NCBI RefSeq assembly: GCF_937870815.1
Contig: NZ_CALMZS010000181.1
Location: 1-41,590, forward strand
Direction: 5' to 3'
DNA length: 41,590 nt
Source of the DNA: an uncultured Brevundimonas sp.
Lineage (GTDB): Bacteria; Pseudomonadota; Alphaproteobacteria; Caulobacterales; Caulobacteraceae
Shown here: piece by piece, positions 35,721-41,590 of the stretch
Layout of the letters: each line of letters opens with the position of its first letter
How positions within the stretch are numbered: position 1 is the first letter of the stretch
Position numbers and translations under genes: made by a program
Notes under the pieces: generated by a model
What the model was told of the DNA's origin: nothing
What the model saw: the letters and a program-made list of their open reading frames with translations, nothing else
Database searches by the model: none

Positions 35721-35846
35721 CTGGAGCCTGATCGGTTGAGGAGGAATCGCTTCGCGATTCCGCCGATGCCGTGAATCAGGCTCCGGTATAATGCTGGAGC
35801 GAAGATCTGGGTTTGGACGCGATCGCGTCCAAACCGATTTCGCTCT
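35721..35846 (-). repeat. 126-bp palindromic repeat, copy 2 (inverted)
   Basis: This copy is the reverse complement of 19503-19628, with six differences over 126 bases by my count. The core palindrome falls at 35810-35835. It occupies most of the gap between the kinase stop and the start of the next gene, and ends directly before the GGAGG ribosome site at 35847-35851. One of the differences creates TATAAT at 35787-35792; no matching -35 is seen. Confidence 0.88.
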
Positions 35847-35856
35847 GGAGGACACG

Positions 35857-36351
35857 ATGCGCAAATTCGCTTTTCTGGCTCCGCTCGGGGCCCTGCTGGC
35901 GGCGGCGGCCGGCCCGGCCGCGGCCGATCCGGCGGCGATCAACGTCACCCTCGGCGCCGAACTCCAGGACCGGGCCGACGAGCTGGGCGAACGGGAGGTG
36001 CGCGGACAGGCGGACCGGCTCGCCGAGGTCGTCGGCCGGGCGCTGGCCGGCGGCGGCGATCTGGACGGGGCGCGGATCGACCTGGTGCTGACCGATCTCA
36101 GGCCGAACCGGCCGACCATGAAGCAGCTGGCCCGGCAGCCGGGACTGGACGCCCTCCGCAGCCTGTCCATCGGCGGCGCCTCCATCGAGGGCCGCATCAC
36201 CACCGCCGACGGGCGGATGCTGCCGGTCCGCTACGGCTGGTACACGAACAACCTCGCCGAGGTCCGGGGCTTCGGCGTCTGGCACGACGCGGACCAGGCC
36301 TACCGGCGGCTGGCCGTCCGCCTGGCCGAAGGACGCTACGTCAGCCGCTGA
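35857..36351 (+). CDS. Secreted protein of unknown function
   Basis: This 164-residue protein has a clear signal peptide (MRKFAFLAPLGALLAAAAGPAAA, probable cleavage before DPAAINVTL) and therefore acts in the periplasm or beyond. The mature part has ELGEREVRGQADRLAEVVGRAL (helical), LVLTDLRPNRPTMKQLARQPGL, SIGGASIEGRITTADGRML and VRYGWYTNNLAEVRGFGVWHDADQAYRRLAVRL. It has no Cys. I recognise no named family. GGAGG sits six bases before the ATG, directly after the palindromic repeat. Its last 11 bases overlap the convergent proC 3' end. Confidence 0.8.
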   Translation: MRKFAFLAPLGALLAAAAGPAAADPAAINVTLGAELQDRADELGEREVRGQADRLAEVVGRALAGGGDLDGARIDLVLTDLRPNRPTMKQLARQPGLDALRSLSIGGASIEGRITTADGRMLPVRYGWYTNNLAEVRGFGVWHDADQAYRRLAVRLAEGRYVSR

Positions 36352-37141
36352 TTCGCCTGGCGCGGGCGACGGCGGCCTCGACCGCCGCCGCGGCCGCGCG
36401 ATCGAGGGCCTCGGCGGCGGCGTCGAGCCCCGCCCGCGTCGTTCCCCCGGGCGAAGCCACGCGGGCGATCAGCTCGTCGAGGGAGGCGCCGGTCTCCGCC
36501 CCGGCTCCGGCCGACCGCAGGGCGCCGCGCGCCAGCCGCCCGGCCGCCTCCGCCGACAGGCCCTGGGCCGTCCCGGCCCGGGCCAGGGCCTGCACGAAGG
36601 CGTGGATGAAGGCCGGGGCCGACCCGGCCACCGCCGTGGCCGCGTCCAGCAGGGCCTCCTCGTCCAGGTCGACGATGTCGGCGATCGGCCCGAACAGGCG
36701 GCGCGCCTCCTCGCGGGCGGCGGCGTCCGGGGCCCAGAGGGCGGCGACGCCGCGCGCCTGGGCCACCCCCGTGGTCGGCATCAGGCGGGCGACGGGGCGG
36801 GCGGCCGCGGCGGCGAGGGCGTCGGCCTTCACCCCCGCCATCACCGAAAGGATCGTCGCGCCCGGCGGCAGGCCGGCCAGCAGCGGGGCGAGCGCCTCGC
36901 GCCAGCCGGCCGGCTTGACCGCCAGCACCACGGCCCGCGCGCCGGCGAGGGCCGCGACGGGCGGATTGATCCGTGCGCCCCGCCTCCGGGCGGCTTCGGC
37001 GGCCGGCTTCCCCGACGGGGTCAGGACGATCAGGTCGGCGGGCGGAACCGCCCCGGTCGCCAGCCAGCCCTCGAGGATGGCCGATCCCAGCCGTCCGCAG
37101 CCGACCAGGACCACGGCGGCGCCGGGAGAGGGAGCAGCCAT
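36341..37141 (-). CDS. proC: Pyrroline-5-carboxylate reductase
   Basis: ProC makes proline from pyrroline-5-carboxylate with NAD(P)H. The 266-residue product has an N-terminal Rossmann motif VVLVGCGRLGSAILEGWL, AVVLAVKPAGW, ILSVMAGVKADAL and LMPTTGVAQARGVAALW. The conserved C-terminal DEEALLDAATAVAGSAPAFIHAF and VASPGGTTRAGL are present. It starts four bases after the ybjN-like stop and is co-directional with it. Confidence 0.93.
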   Translation of the reverse strand: MAAPSPGAAVVLVGCGRLGSAILEGWLATGAVPPADLIVLTPSGKPAAEAARRRGARINPPVAALAGARAVVLAVKPAGWREALAPLLAGLPPGATILSVMAGVKADALAAAAARPVARLMPTTGVAQARGVAALWAPDAAAREEARRLFGPIADIVDLDEEALLDAATAVAGSAPAFIHAFVQALARAGTAQGLSAEAAGRLARGALRSAGAGAETGASLDELIARVASPGGTTRAGLDAAAEALDRAAAAAVEAAVARARRISG

Positions 37142-37145
37142 GGTC

Positions 37146-37649
37146 TCAGGCCGTGCCGACCGTCTCGAACAGGCAGGAGTCGATCGCCTCCTGCGGCTTC
37201 TTGTTGCCGCGGATCATGAAGTCGAAGGCCGGATAGTAGCGGTCCGCCGCCTCCACCGCCGCATCGATCATCGAGGCCGCCTGTCCCAGGGTCGGCCGCT
37301 CGCCCATCGGCAGGGCCAGAGAATGGCGGAAGACGATCTCGCCGTCCTCGGCCCAGACCTCGAAATGGCCCATCCAGGTGCGCTGGTTGATCAGTCCGAC
37401 CAGCTCGTAGGCGGCCGCGCGGCGCGACTTCGACGCCTGCAGGTCCAGGGCGCAGCACAGCTGCAGGCAGTCGCCTTCCGGCCGCCACGCGAACCACAGC
37501 TCATAGTCCTTCCAGTCGCCGGCCAGGGCGAAGGCGAGATCGCCCTCGTCGGTGCGGTCGAACGGCAGGTTCTCGGCCACCAGCACGTGCTCCACGACGT
37601 CCAGGGGATCGAAGGGAAGCTCAACTTCGTCGGGCCGGGCAGTGTCCAT
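37146..37649 (-). CDS. YbjN domain-containing protein
   Basis: This is a soluble protein of about 167 residues of the YbjN (type III secretion chaperone-like) family. It contains LVAENLPFDRTDEGDLAFALAG, LWFAWRPEGDCLQLCCALDL, YELVGLINQRTWMGHFEVWAEDGEIVFRHSL and a C-terminal FDFMIRGNKKPQEAIDSCLFETVGTA. The ATG at 37649 has GGAG upstream; a TTG three bases earlier is less likely. Its placement just before proC is common in Alphaproteobacteria. Its biochemical role is not known. Confidence 0.88.
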   Translation of the reverse strand: MDTARPDEVELPFDPLDVVEHVLVAENLPFDRTDEGDLAFALAGDWKDYELWFAWRPEGDCLQLCCALDLQASKSRRAAAYELVGLINQRTWMGHFEVWAEDGEIVFRHSLALPMGERPTLGQAASMIDAAVEAADRYYPAFDFMIRGNKKPQEAIDSCLFETVGTA

Positions 37650-37714
37650 CAAGGCGTCTCCGGGCGCGACTCACGCCCTCTGGGGGGAACGGTAGGCGGG
37701 TTCGCAGATTCGGC

Positions 37715-37990
37715 TCAACCGGCTGCGTCCTGCGCGGGAGAAGCCGCTGTGGACGTTCCCTTTTGAGGCTTCTTCGCGCCCTTCAGCGCCGCGATTTCGG
37801 TCCGAAGCGCCGCGATCTCGGCCTTCAGCGCATCGAACTCGTCGCGCCGGACCAGATCCATGTCGGCGGCGAAGCGGTCGGCCTGGGCGCGGAAGGCGGC
37901 CCTGGCCTCCTCGCCCGCGGCCTGGGCCAGGCCCACGGCGCCCGTCGTCAGCTTGGCGAACTCGTCGAGGATAGGGTTTCGGGTCTGCAT
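37715..37990 (-). CDS. ubiK: Accessory factor UbiK-like (BMFP domain)
   Basis: This 91-residue helical protein of the YqiC/BMFP family contains ILDEFAKLTTGAVGLAQAAGEEARAAFRAQADRF and VRRDEFDALKAEIAALRTEIAALKG. The latter is a C-terminal coiled coil, followed by a Lys/Ala tail. UbiK assists aerobic ubiquinone synthesis in the E. coli type of complex; family members also show membrane-fusogenic behaviour in vitro. The ubiquinone role here is assigned by family and is not proved. It is divergent from lgt. Confidence 0.78.
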   Translation of the reverse strand: MQTRNPILDEFAKLTTGAVGLAQAAGEEARAAFRAQADRFAADMDLVRRDEFDALKAEIAALRTEIAALKGAKKPQKGTSTAASPAQDAAG

Positions 37991-38175
37991 CAGAACTCTC
38001 CGACTCGGCCAAGCGAACGTCGTTAATGAAGGTTCACCGGATATGATGAACGAAACCTTGCTGTCGATGCGACCTGTGGCCTGATTTGGGCACCCGCGAC
38101 CGTTGCGGAAATTTCAGGGACGGGGGCGGCGACGCTTGCTAAACCCGCTGCGAGGAACCGCCAGCAGGAGCGCCC

Positions 38176-39069
38176 GTGCAATTCCCCGACATCGACCCGG
38201 TCTGGTTCCAGATCGGCCCCTTCTTCGGACTCGGACCGCTCGAGATCCGCTGGTACGCCCTGGCCTATGTGGCCGGCATCGTGCTCGGCTGGTGGTACGC
38301 CAACCGGCTCGCCCGCAACGAGGCGGTGTGGAAGCCCGGCAAGCCGCCGGTCACCACGGTCCAGCTGGACGATCTGGTGCTGTGGATCACCCTGGGCATC
38401 ATCCTCGGCGGCCGCCTCGGCTACGCCCTGTTCTACAAGCCGTCGCTCTACGCCGGCCTGGTCGTCGGCTCGGACTGGGGCGAACGGCTGGCGCTGTTCC
38501 GGCTGTGGGACGGCGGCATGTCCTTCCACGGAGGCCTGATCGGCGTCACCCTGGCGATCGTCTGGTTCGCCCGGAAGAACAGGATCCGCCTGCTCAGCCT
38601 CGGCGACCTGGTCGCGCCCGTCGTGCCGCTGGGCCTGTTTTTCGGACGCATCGCCAACTTCATCAACGGCGAGCTGTGGGGCCGCCCCACCGACGCGCCC
38701 TGGGGCATGGTGTTCTGCAACGACACCCTCCTGAACCTCTACGGCCACTGTCCCGCGGGCCTCGTTCCCCGTCATCCCAGCCAGCTCTACGAGGCGGCCC
38801 TGGAGGGCGTGGCCCTGGCCGTCATCCTGGCGCTCGCGGTGTTCAAGGGCCGCCTGCTGGCCAAGCCGGGCTATGTCACCGGCATCTTCCTGCTGGGCTA
38901 CGGCCTGGCCCGCGCCTCGCTGGAGACGGTGCGCCAGCCCGACTTCGGCATGGAGAACCTGCCGCTGGGCCTGACCATGGGGATGATGCTGTCGATCCCG
39001 ATGATGCTGATCGGGGCCTGGCTGATCTGGCGCGCCCGCAGCCGGCCGCCGGTGGCCGCGGAGGACTGA
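38176..39069 (+). CDS. lgt: Prolipoprotein diacylglyceryl transferase
   Basis: Lgt transfers diacylglycerol to the lipobox Cys of prolipoproteins in the inner membrane. The 297-residue protein has seven hydrophobic helices and the family motifs IRWYALAYVAGIVLGWWYANR, LGGRLGYALFY, GMSFHGGLIGV (with the key His), the signature FFGRIANFINGELWGRPTDAPWGM, and HPSQLYEAALEG. It uses a GTG start with AGGAG upstream. It is the first gene of a run with the methyltransferase, WYL and pgeF genes. Confidence 0.96.
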   Translation: MQFPDIDPVWFQIGPFFGLGPLEIRWYALAYVAGIVLGWWYANRLARNEAVWKPGKPPVTTVQLDDLVLWITLGIILGGRLGYALFYKPSLYAGLVVGSDWGERLALFRLWDGGMSFHGGLIGVTLAIVWFARKNRIRLLSLGDLVAPVVPLGLFFGRIANFINGELWGRPTDAPWGMVFCNDTLLNLYGHCPAGLVPRHPSQLYEAALEGVALAVILALAVFKGRLLAKPGYVTGIFLLGYGLARASLETVRQPDFGMENLPLGLTMGMMLSIPMMLIGAWLIWRARSRPPVAAED

Positions 39070-40142
39070 TGCCGCTGAAGGAGCGTCTGGCGCGCGAGAT
39101 CGCCCTGACCGGGCCGCTGACCGTCGCCGGCTACGTCACCCGCTGCCTGCACGACCCGCAGGGCGGCTATTACGCGACCCGGCCGGCGATCGGCGCGACC
39201 GGCGACTTCATCACCGCGCCGATGATCAGCCAGATGTTCGGCGAGCTGATCGGCCTTTGGGCCGTCGAACTGTGGCAGCGGCTGGGCGCGCCCGAGCGGG
39301 TGCGGCTGGTCGAGGTCGGGCCCGGCGACGGCACGCTGATGGCCGACGCCCTGCGCGCCGCCCGGCTGAGCCCGGAGTTCCTGCGGGCGATCGACCTGGT
39401 GCTGATCGAGCCCAGCCCGCCCCTGCGCGAGGCCCAGGCGCGGATGCTGGCGGACAGCGACCTGCATCCGCGCTGGGTCGCCTCGCTGGACCGGATCGAG
39501 ACCGACGCCCCGGTCATACTGATCGCCAACGAGGTGCTGGACTGCCTGCCCGCGCGCCAGTTCGTGAAGACGGAGGACGGCTGGGCCGAGCGCTGCGTCG
39601 GCGTCACCGACGACGGCGCCCTGACCTTCGGCCTGAAGGCGATCACCGGCGGCTTCAAGCGGCCGCCCTTCGAGGTCGAGCCGGGCCAGACGGTGGAGAT
39701 CTCCGAACAGCAGGCGGTGTTCGGCCGCGAGGTCGCGGCCCTGATCAAGGCGGCGTCCGGCGCGGCCCTGCTGATCGACTACGGCCGCGCCCGCCCCGGG
39801 GCCGGCGACACCCTGCAGGCCCTGCGCCGCCACCGGAAGGTCGATCCGCTGGAAACCCCGGGCGAGGCCGACCTGACCCAGTGGGCCGACTTCCCGACGG
39901 TTCTCGAGGCCGCCGTCCACGCCGGGGCCGACGTCACCGGCTGCCTCGCCCAGGGCGAGTTCCTGCGCCGGCTGGGCATCGAGGCCCGCGCCGACCGGCT
40001 GAGGCAGGGCCGTCCCGAGGCCGCCCCGGTGATCGACCGCCAGCTGGCCCGGCTGACCGCCGACGACCAGATGGGGACCCTGTTCAAGGCCTGCGCGATC
40101 TTCTCGCCGCGCCGCCTCGCGGTTCCGGGATTTGAAACATGA
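39069..40142 (+). CDS. SAM-dependent methyltransferase, NDUFAF7-type
   Basis: This 357-residue protein of the DUF185/MidA family is related to the mitochondrial complex I assembly methyltransferase NDUFAF7. Motifs visible are GPLTVAGYVTRCLHDPQGGYY, GATGDFITAPMISQMFGELIGLW, the SAM-binding LVEVGPGDGTLMAD, and LIANEVLDCLPARQF. A bacterial substrate is not established. The ATG overlaps the lgt stop, and its stop overlaps the next gene. The order lgt, this gene, pgeF is common in Alphaproteobacteria. Confidence 0.9.
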   Translation: MPLKERLAREIALTGPLTVAGYVTRCLHDPQGGYYATRPAIGATGDFITAPMISQMFGELIGLWAVELWQRLGAPERVRLVEVGPGDGTLMADALRAARLSPEFLRAIDLVLIEPSPPLREAQARMLADSDLHPRWVASLDRIETDAPVILIANEVLDCLPARQFVKTEDGWAERCVGVTDDGALTFGLKAITGGFKRPPFEVEPGQTVEISEQQAVFGREVAALIKAASGAALLIDYGRARPGAGDTLQALRRHRKVDPLETPGEADLTQWADFPTVLEAAVHAGADVTGCLAQGEFLRRLGIEARADRLRQGRPEAAPVIDRQLARLTADDQMGTLFKACAIFSPRRLAVPGFET

Positions 40143-40612
40143 CTCTCGATCTGAAACTGACCGATGACGAGGCGGACGCCGTCCTCCTCGGGCTTCAACT
40201 GATCATCATGCGTGACGACGAGGACGTCAGGGATGTGGCCTGTGATCTGGCCGACCGGATCGTGGACATGACTCCTCGCCCGGAACCCGCGCCGGTGGCC
40301 CGCCCTCCATCGACCCGGCCCGGCGACTGGCCCGCCATGCTGACCGAAGCCATCGCCCGGGAAGCGGCCGTCGAGATCGTCTACGTCGACCGTCGCGGCG
40401 TCGAAACCCGGCGGTGCATCTGCCCCATTCTGCCGCCGGGCCGCGGTGACGCCGGCTATGTCGCCGCCTGGTGCGAGCGCCGACAGGACTACCGGCATTT
40501 TCGCCTCGATCGCATCCGCGGGATGACGCCGACCGCCGTCCCCTATTCGCGCCGTCATCGCCTGCTGCTGGCGGAGTGGCGGGCCATCGCCGACCTCGAC
40601 GATTTCTTTTGA
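40139..40612 (+). CDS. Stand-alone WYL-domain protein
   Basis: This 157-residue protein has an N-terminal helical part (LTDDEADAVLLGLQLIIMRD) and a C-terminal WYL-type domain with AIAREAAVEIVYVDRRGVETRR, ICPILPPG, GYVAAWCERRQDYRHFRLDRIRGM. These match the WYL pattern of I-x-Y-x-D, a central aromatic strand, then R-x-F-R-x-D-R-I. No helix-turn-helix is seen, unlike most WYL transcription regulators. It overlaps the methyltransferase stop (ATGA), and pgeF starts nine bases later. WYL domains bind ligands or nucleic acids; its role here is unknown. Confidence 0.78.
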   Translation: MTLDLKLTDDEADAVLLGLQLIIMRDDEDVRDVACDLADRIVDMTPRPEPAPVARPPSTRPGDWPAMLTEAIAREAAVEIVYVDRRGVETRRCICPILPPGRGDAGYVAAWCERRQDYRHFRLDRIRGMTPTAVPYSRRHRLLLAEWRAIADLDDFF

Positions 40613-40621
40613 CAAGCAGCC

Positions 40622-41404
40622 ATGACCCCCGACGAAGCGCCGACCCCCATCACCCATCCGCTCCTCTCCCGGCCCGGGCTCCGCCACGGCTTCTTCACCC
40701 GGCGGGGCGGGGTCTCGACCGGCCTCTATGAAGGCCTGAACACCGGCCTCGGCTCGAACGACGATCCGGCCGCCGTGGCCGAGAACCGGCGGCGCGTGGC
40801 GGCGCATTTCGGCGGCGACCCGGACGACATCGCCGCCTGCTACCAGATTCACTCGGCGGTCGCCCGCGTCGCCGAGGCGGGCTGGAAGGACGGACGGCCC
40901 GAGGGCGACGCCGTGGTCAGCGTCGCGCCGGGGGTGATCTGCGCCGTGCTGACCGCCGACTGCGCCCCGGTGCTGCTGGCCGACGCCGGGGCGGGGGTGG
41001 TCGGCGCCGCCCATGCGGGCTGGAAGGGCGCCCTGACCGGCGTCATCCACTCCACCGTGGCGGCCATGGAGGCGCTGGGCGCCCGCCCCGCCCGCATCGC
41101 CGCCGTCGTCGGCCCCTGCATCGCCCAGGCCAGCTATGAGGTCGGCGCCGACTTCCAGGACCGGTTCGACCATCACGATCCGGGCGGCGCCCGCTTCTTC
41201 GCCCCGGGCGCGACGGCGGACAAGCGGCTGTTCGACCTGCCCGGCTATGTGCTGTGGCGGCTGGAGCAGGCCGGGGTCGGCGAGGCGGCGTGGACCGGCG
41301 GCGACACCCGAACGGATGCGGCGCGCTTCTATTCCAACCGGCGGGCCTTTCTGGACCGGGAAGCCGATTTCGGGCGGCTGATGAGCGCCATCACACTCGC
41401 CTGA
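40622..41404 (+). CDS. pgeF: Peptidoglycan editing factor PgeF (YfiH/laccase-domain)
   Basis: PgeF removes wrongly incorporated residues, such as L-Ser in place of L-Ala, from peptidoglycan precursors. The 260-residue product has GFFTRRGGVSTGLYEGLNTGLGSNDDP, YQIHSAVARV, the metal-binding LTADCAPVLLAD (Cys) and GAAHAGWKGALTGV (His), VGPCIAQASYEVG and SNRRAFLDREADFGR. All metal-site His and Cys residues appear present. It is the last gene of the lgt group and faces the 3' end of lpxC across a hairpin. Confidence 0.94.
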   Translation: MTPDEAPTPITHPLLSRPGLRHGFFTRRGGVSTGLYEGLNTGLGSNDDPAAVAENRRRVAAHFGGDPDDIAACYQIHSAVARVAEAGWKDGRPEGDAVVSVAPGVICAVLTADCAPVLLADAGAGVVGAAHAGWKGALTGVIHSTVAAMEALGARPARIAAVVGPCIAQASYEVGADFQDRFDHHDPGGARFFAPGATADKRLFDLPGYVLWRLEQAGVGEAAWTGGDTRTDAARFYSNRRAFLDREADFGRLMSAITLA

Positions 41405-41405
41405 T

Positions 41406-41426
41406 CCCTCTCCCGATGGGAGAGGG
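41406..41426. terminator. Hairpin between convergent pgeF and lpxC
   Basis: CCCTCTCCC-GAT-GGGAGAGGG is a perfect 9-base stem with a 3-base loop starting two bases after the pgeF stop. It is placed to end transcription from both sides. No T-run follows, so the strength is uncertain. Confidence 0.5.
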
Positions 41427-41433
41427 GCGCGCT

Positions 41434-41590
41434 CTATCCCGCCATCGCCAGTTCCGGCACGCGGGTCGTCTCGCGCCAGGCCTGCGGATTGGCCAGCAGT
41501 TCGCGGACCAGCCGGTTGTTGATGTGGTGGCCGGCCTTGACGCCCTCGTAGCGGCCCAGCAGGGGCGCGCCGAGAACGTACATGTCGCCG
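41434..41590 (-). CDS. lpxC: UDP-3-O-acyl-N-acetylglucosamine deacetylase LpxC (5' part outside window)
   Basis: Only the C-terminal 51 residues are inside the window, read on the minus strand to a TAG at 41434-41436. The sequence GDMYVLGAPLLGRYEGVKAG followed by HHINNRLVRELLANPQAW is the typical LpxC end. The KAGH motif carries the catalytic His of this zinc deacetylase, which makes the first committed step of lipid A synthesis. The short tail RETTRVPELAMAG is variable in the family. Confidence 0.86.
   Translation of the reverse strand, partial: GDMYVLGAPLLGRYEGVKAGHHINNRLVRELLANPQAWRETTRVPELAMAG

Noticed and set aside
37991..38175. Promoter or small RNA between ubiK and lgt
   Set aside because: This divergent gap must hold promoters, but I see no clear -35/-10 pair, operator palindrome or RNA-like hairpin series.

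Overview
Most of the window (about 1,060 to the right edge) is high-GC DNA with tightly overlapping genes (ATGA, GTGA junctions). Gene content and order suggest an alphaproteobacterium of the Caulobacterales, possibly Brevundimonas-like. This is inference from protein character and synteny, not from a marker gene. The first ~1,060 bases look like DNA of a different, betaproteobacterial (Oxalobacteraceae-like) organism. They carry fliS and the 3' end of fliD, joined in frame to the 5' two thirds of a TonB-dependent receptor gene through a short shared stretch (1050-1069). An assembly chimera is the most economical explanation.

Layout: (1) 1-2470, the flagellar fragment and truncated TonB receptor. 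(2) 2690-7943, a molybdenum-cofactor island: moaD-moaE-moaB-moaC-moeA on + and moaA-TSUP permease-mobA on -. (3) 8156-19504, a respiratory nitrate reductase operon: fused double-domain narK, narG, narH, narJ, narI, a PpiC-type isomerase gene and three small genes. An FNR-like palindrome lies in the moaA/narK divergent gap. The Moco island supplies the cofactor that NarG needs. (4) 19630-26256, a divergent sulfide/efflux locus. A membrane-fusion lipoprotein, RND pump, BigR/SqrR-like ArsR repressor and DUF302 protein run on -. Sulfide:quinone oxidoreductase and a DUF2892 membrane protein run on +. One ArsR-type inverted repeat lies between them. (5) 26288-30221, acs, a glutathione transferase and a nupC-type nucleoside transporter on -. 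(6) 30369-32426, a TonB-dependent siderophore receptor behind a Fur-like palindrome. (7) 32427-36351, a branched-chain aminotransferase, then an OmpR-type response regulator and EnvZ-type kinase split by a MITE-like repeat, then a secreted protein of unknown function. (8) 36341-41590, housekeeping: proC, ybjN-like, ubiK-like, lgt, an NDUFAF7-type methyltransferase, a stand-alone WYL-domain gene, pgeF and the 3' end of lpxC.

Two near-identical 126-bp palindromic repeats lie in opposite orientation at 19503-19628 and 35721-35846. No rRNA, tRNA, CRISPR array, transposase or phage gene was seen. No stretch longer than about 220 bases lacks a gene. The parts most worth following up are the regulated RND/SQR locus, the small genes at the end of the nar operon, the repeat elements and the chimeric left edge.
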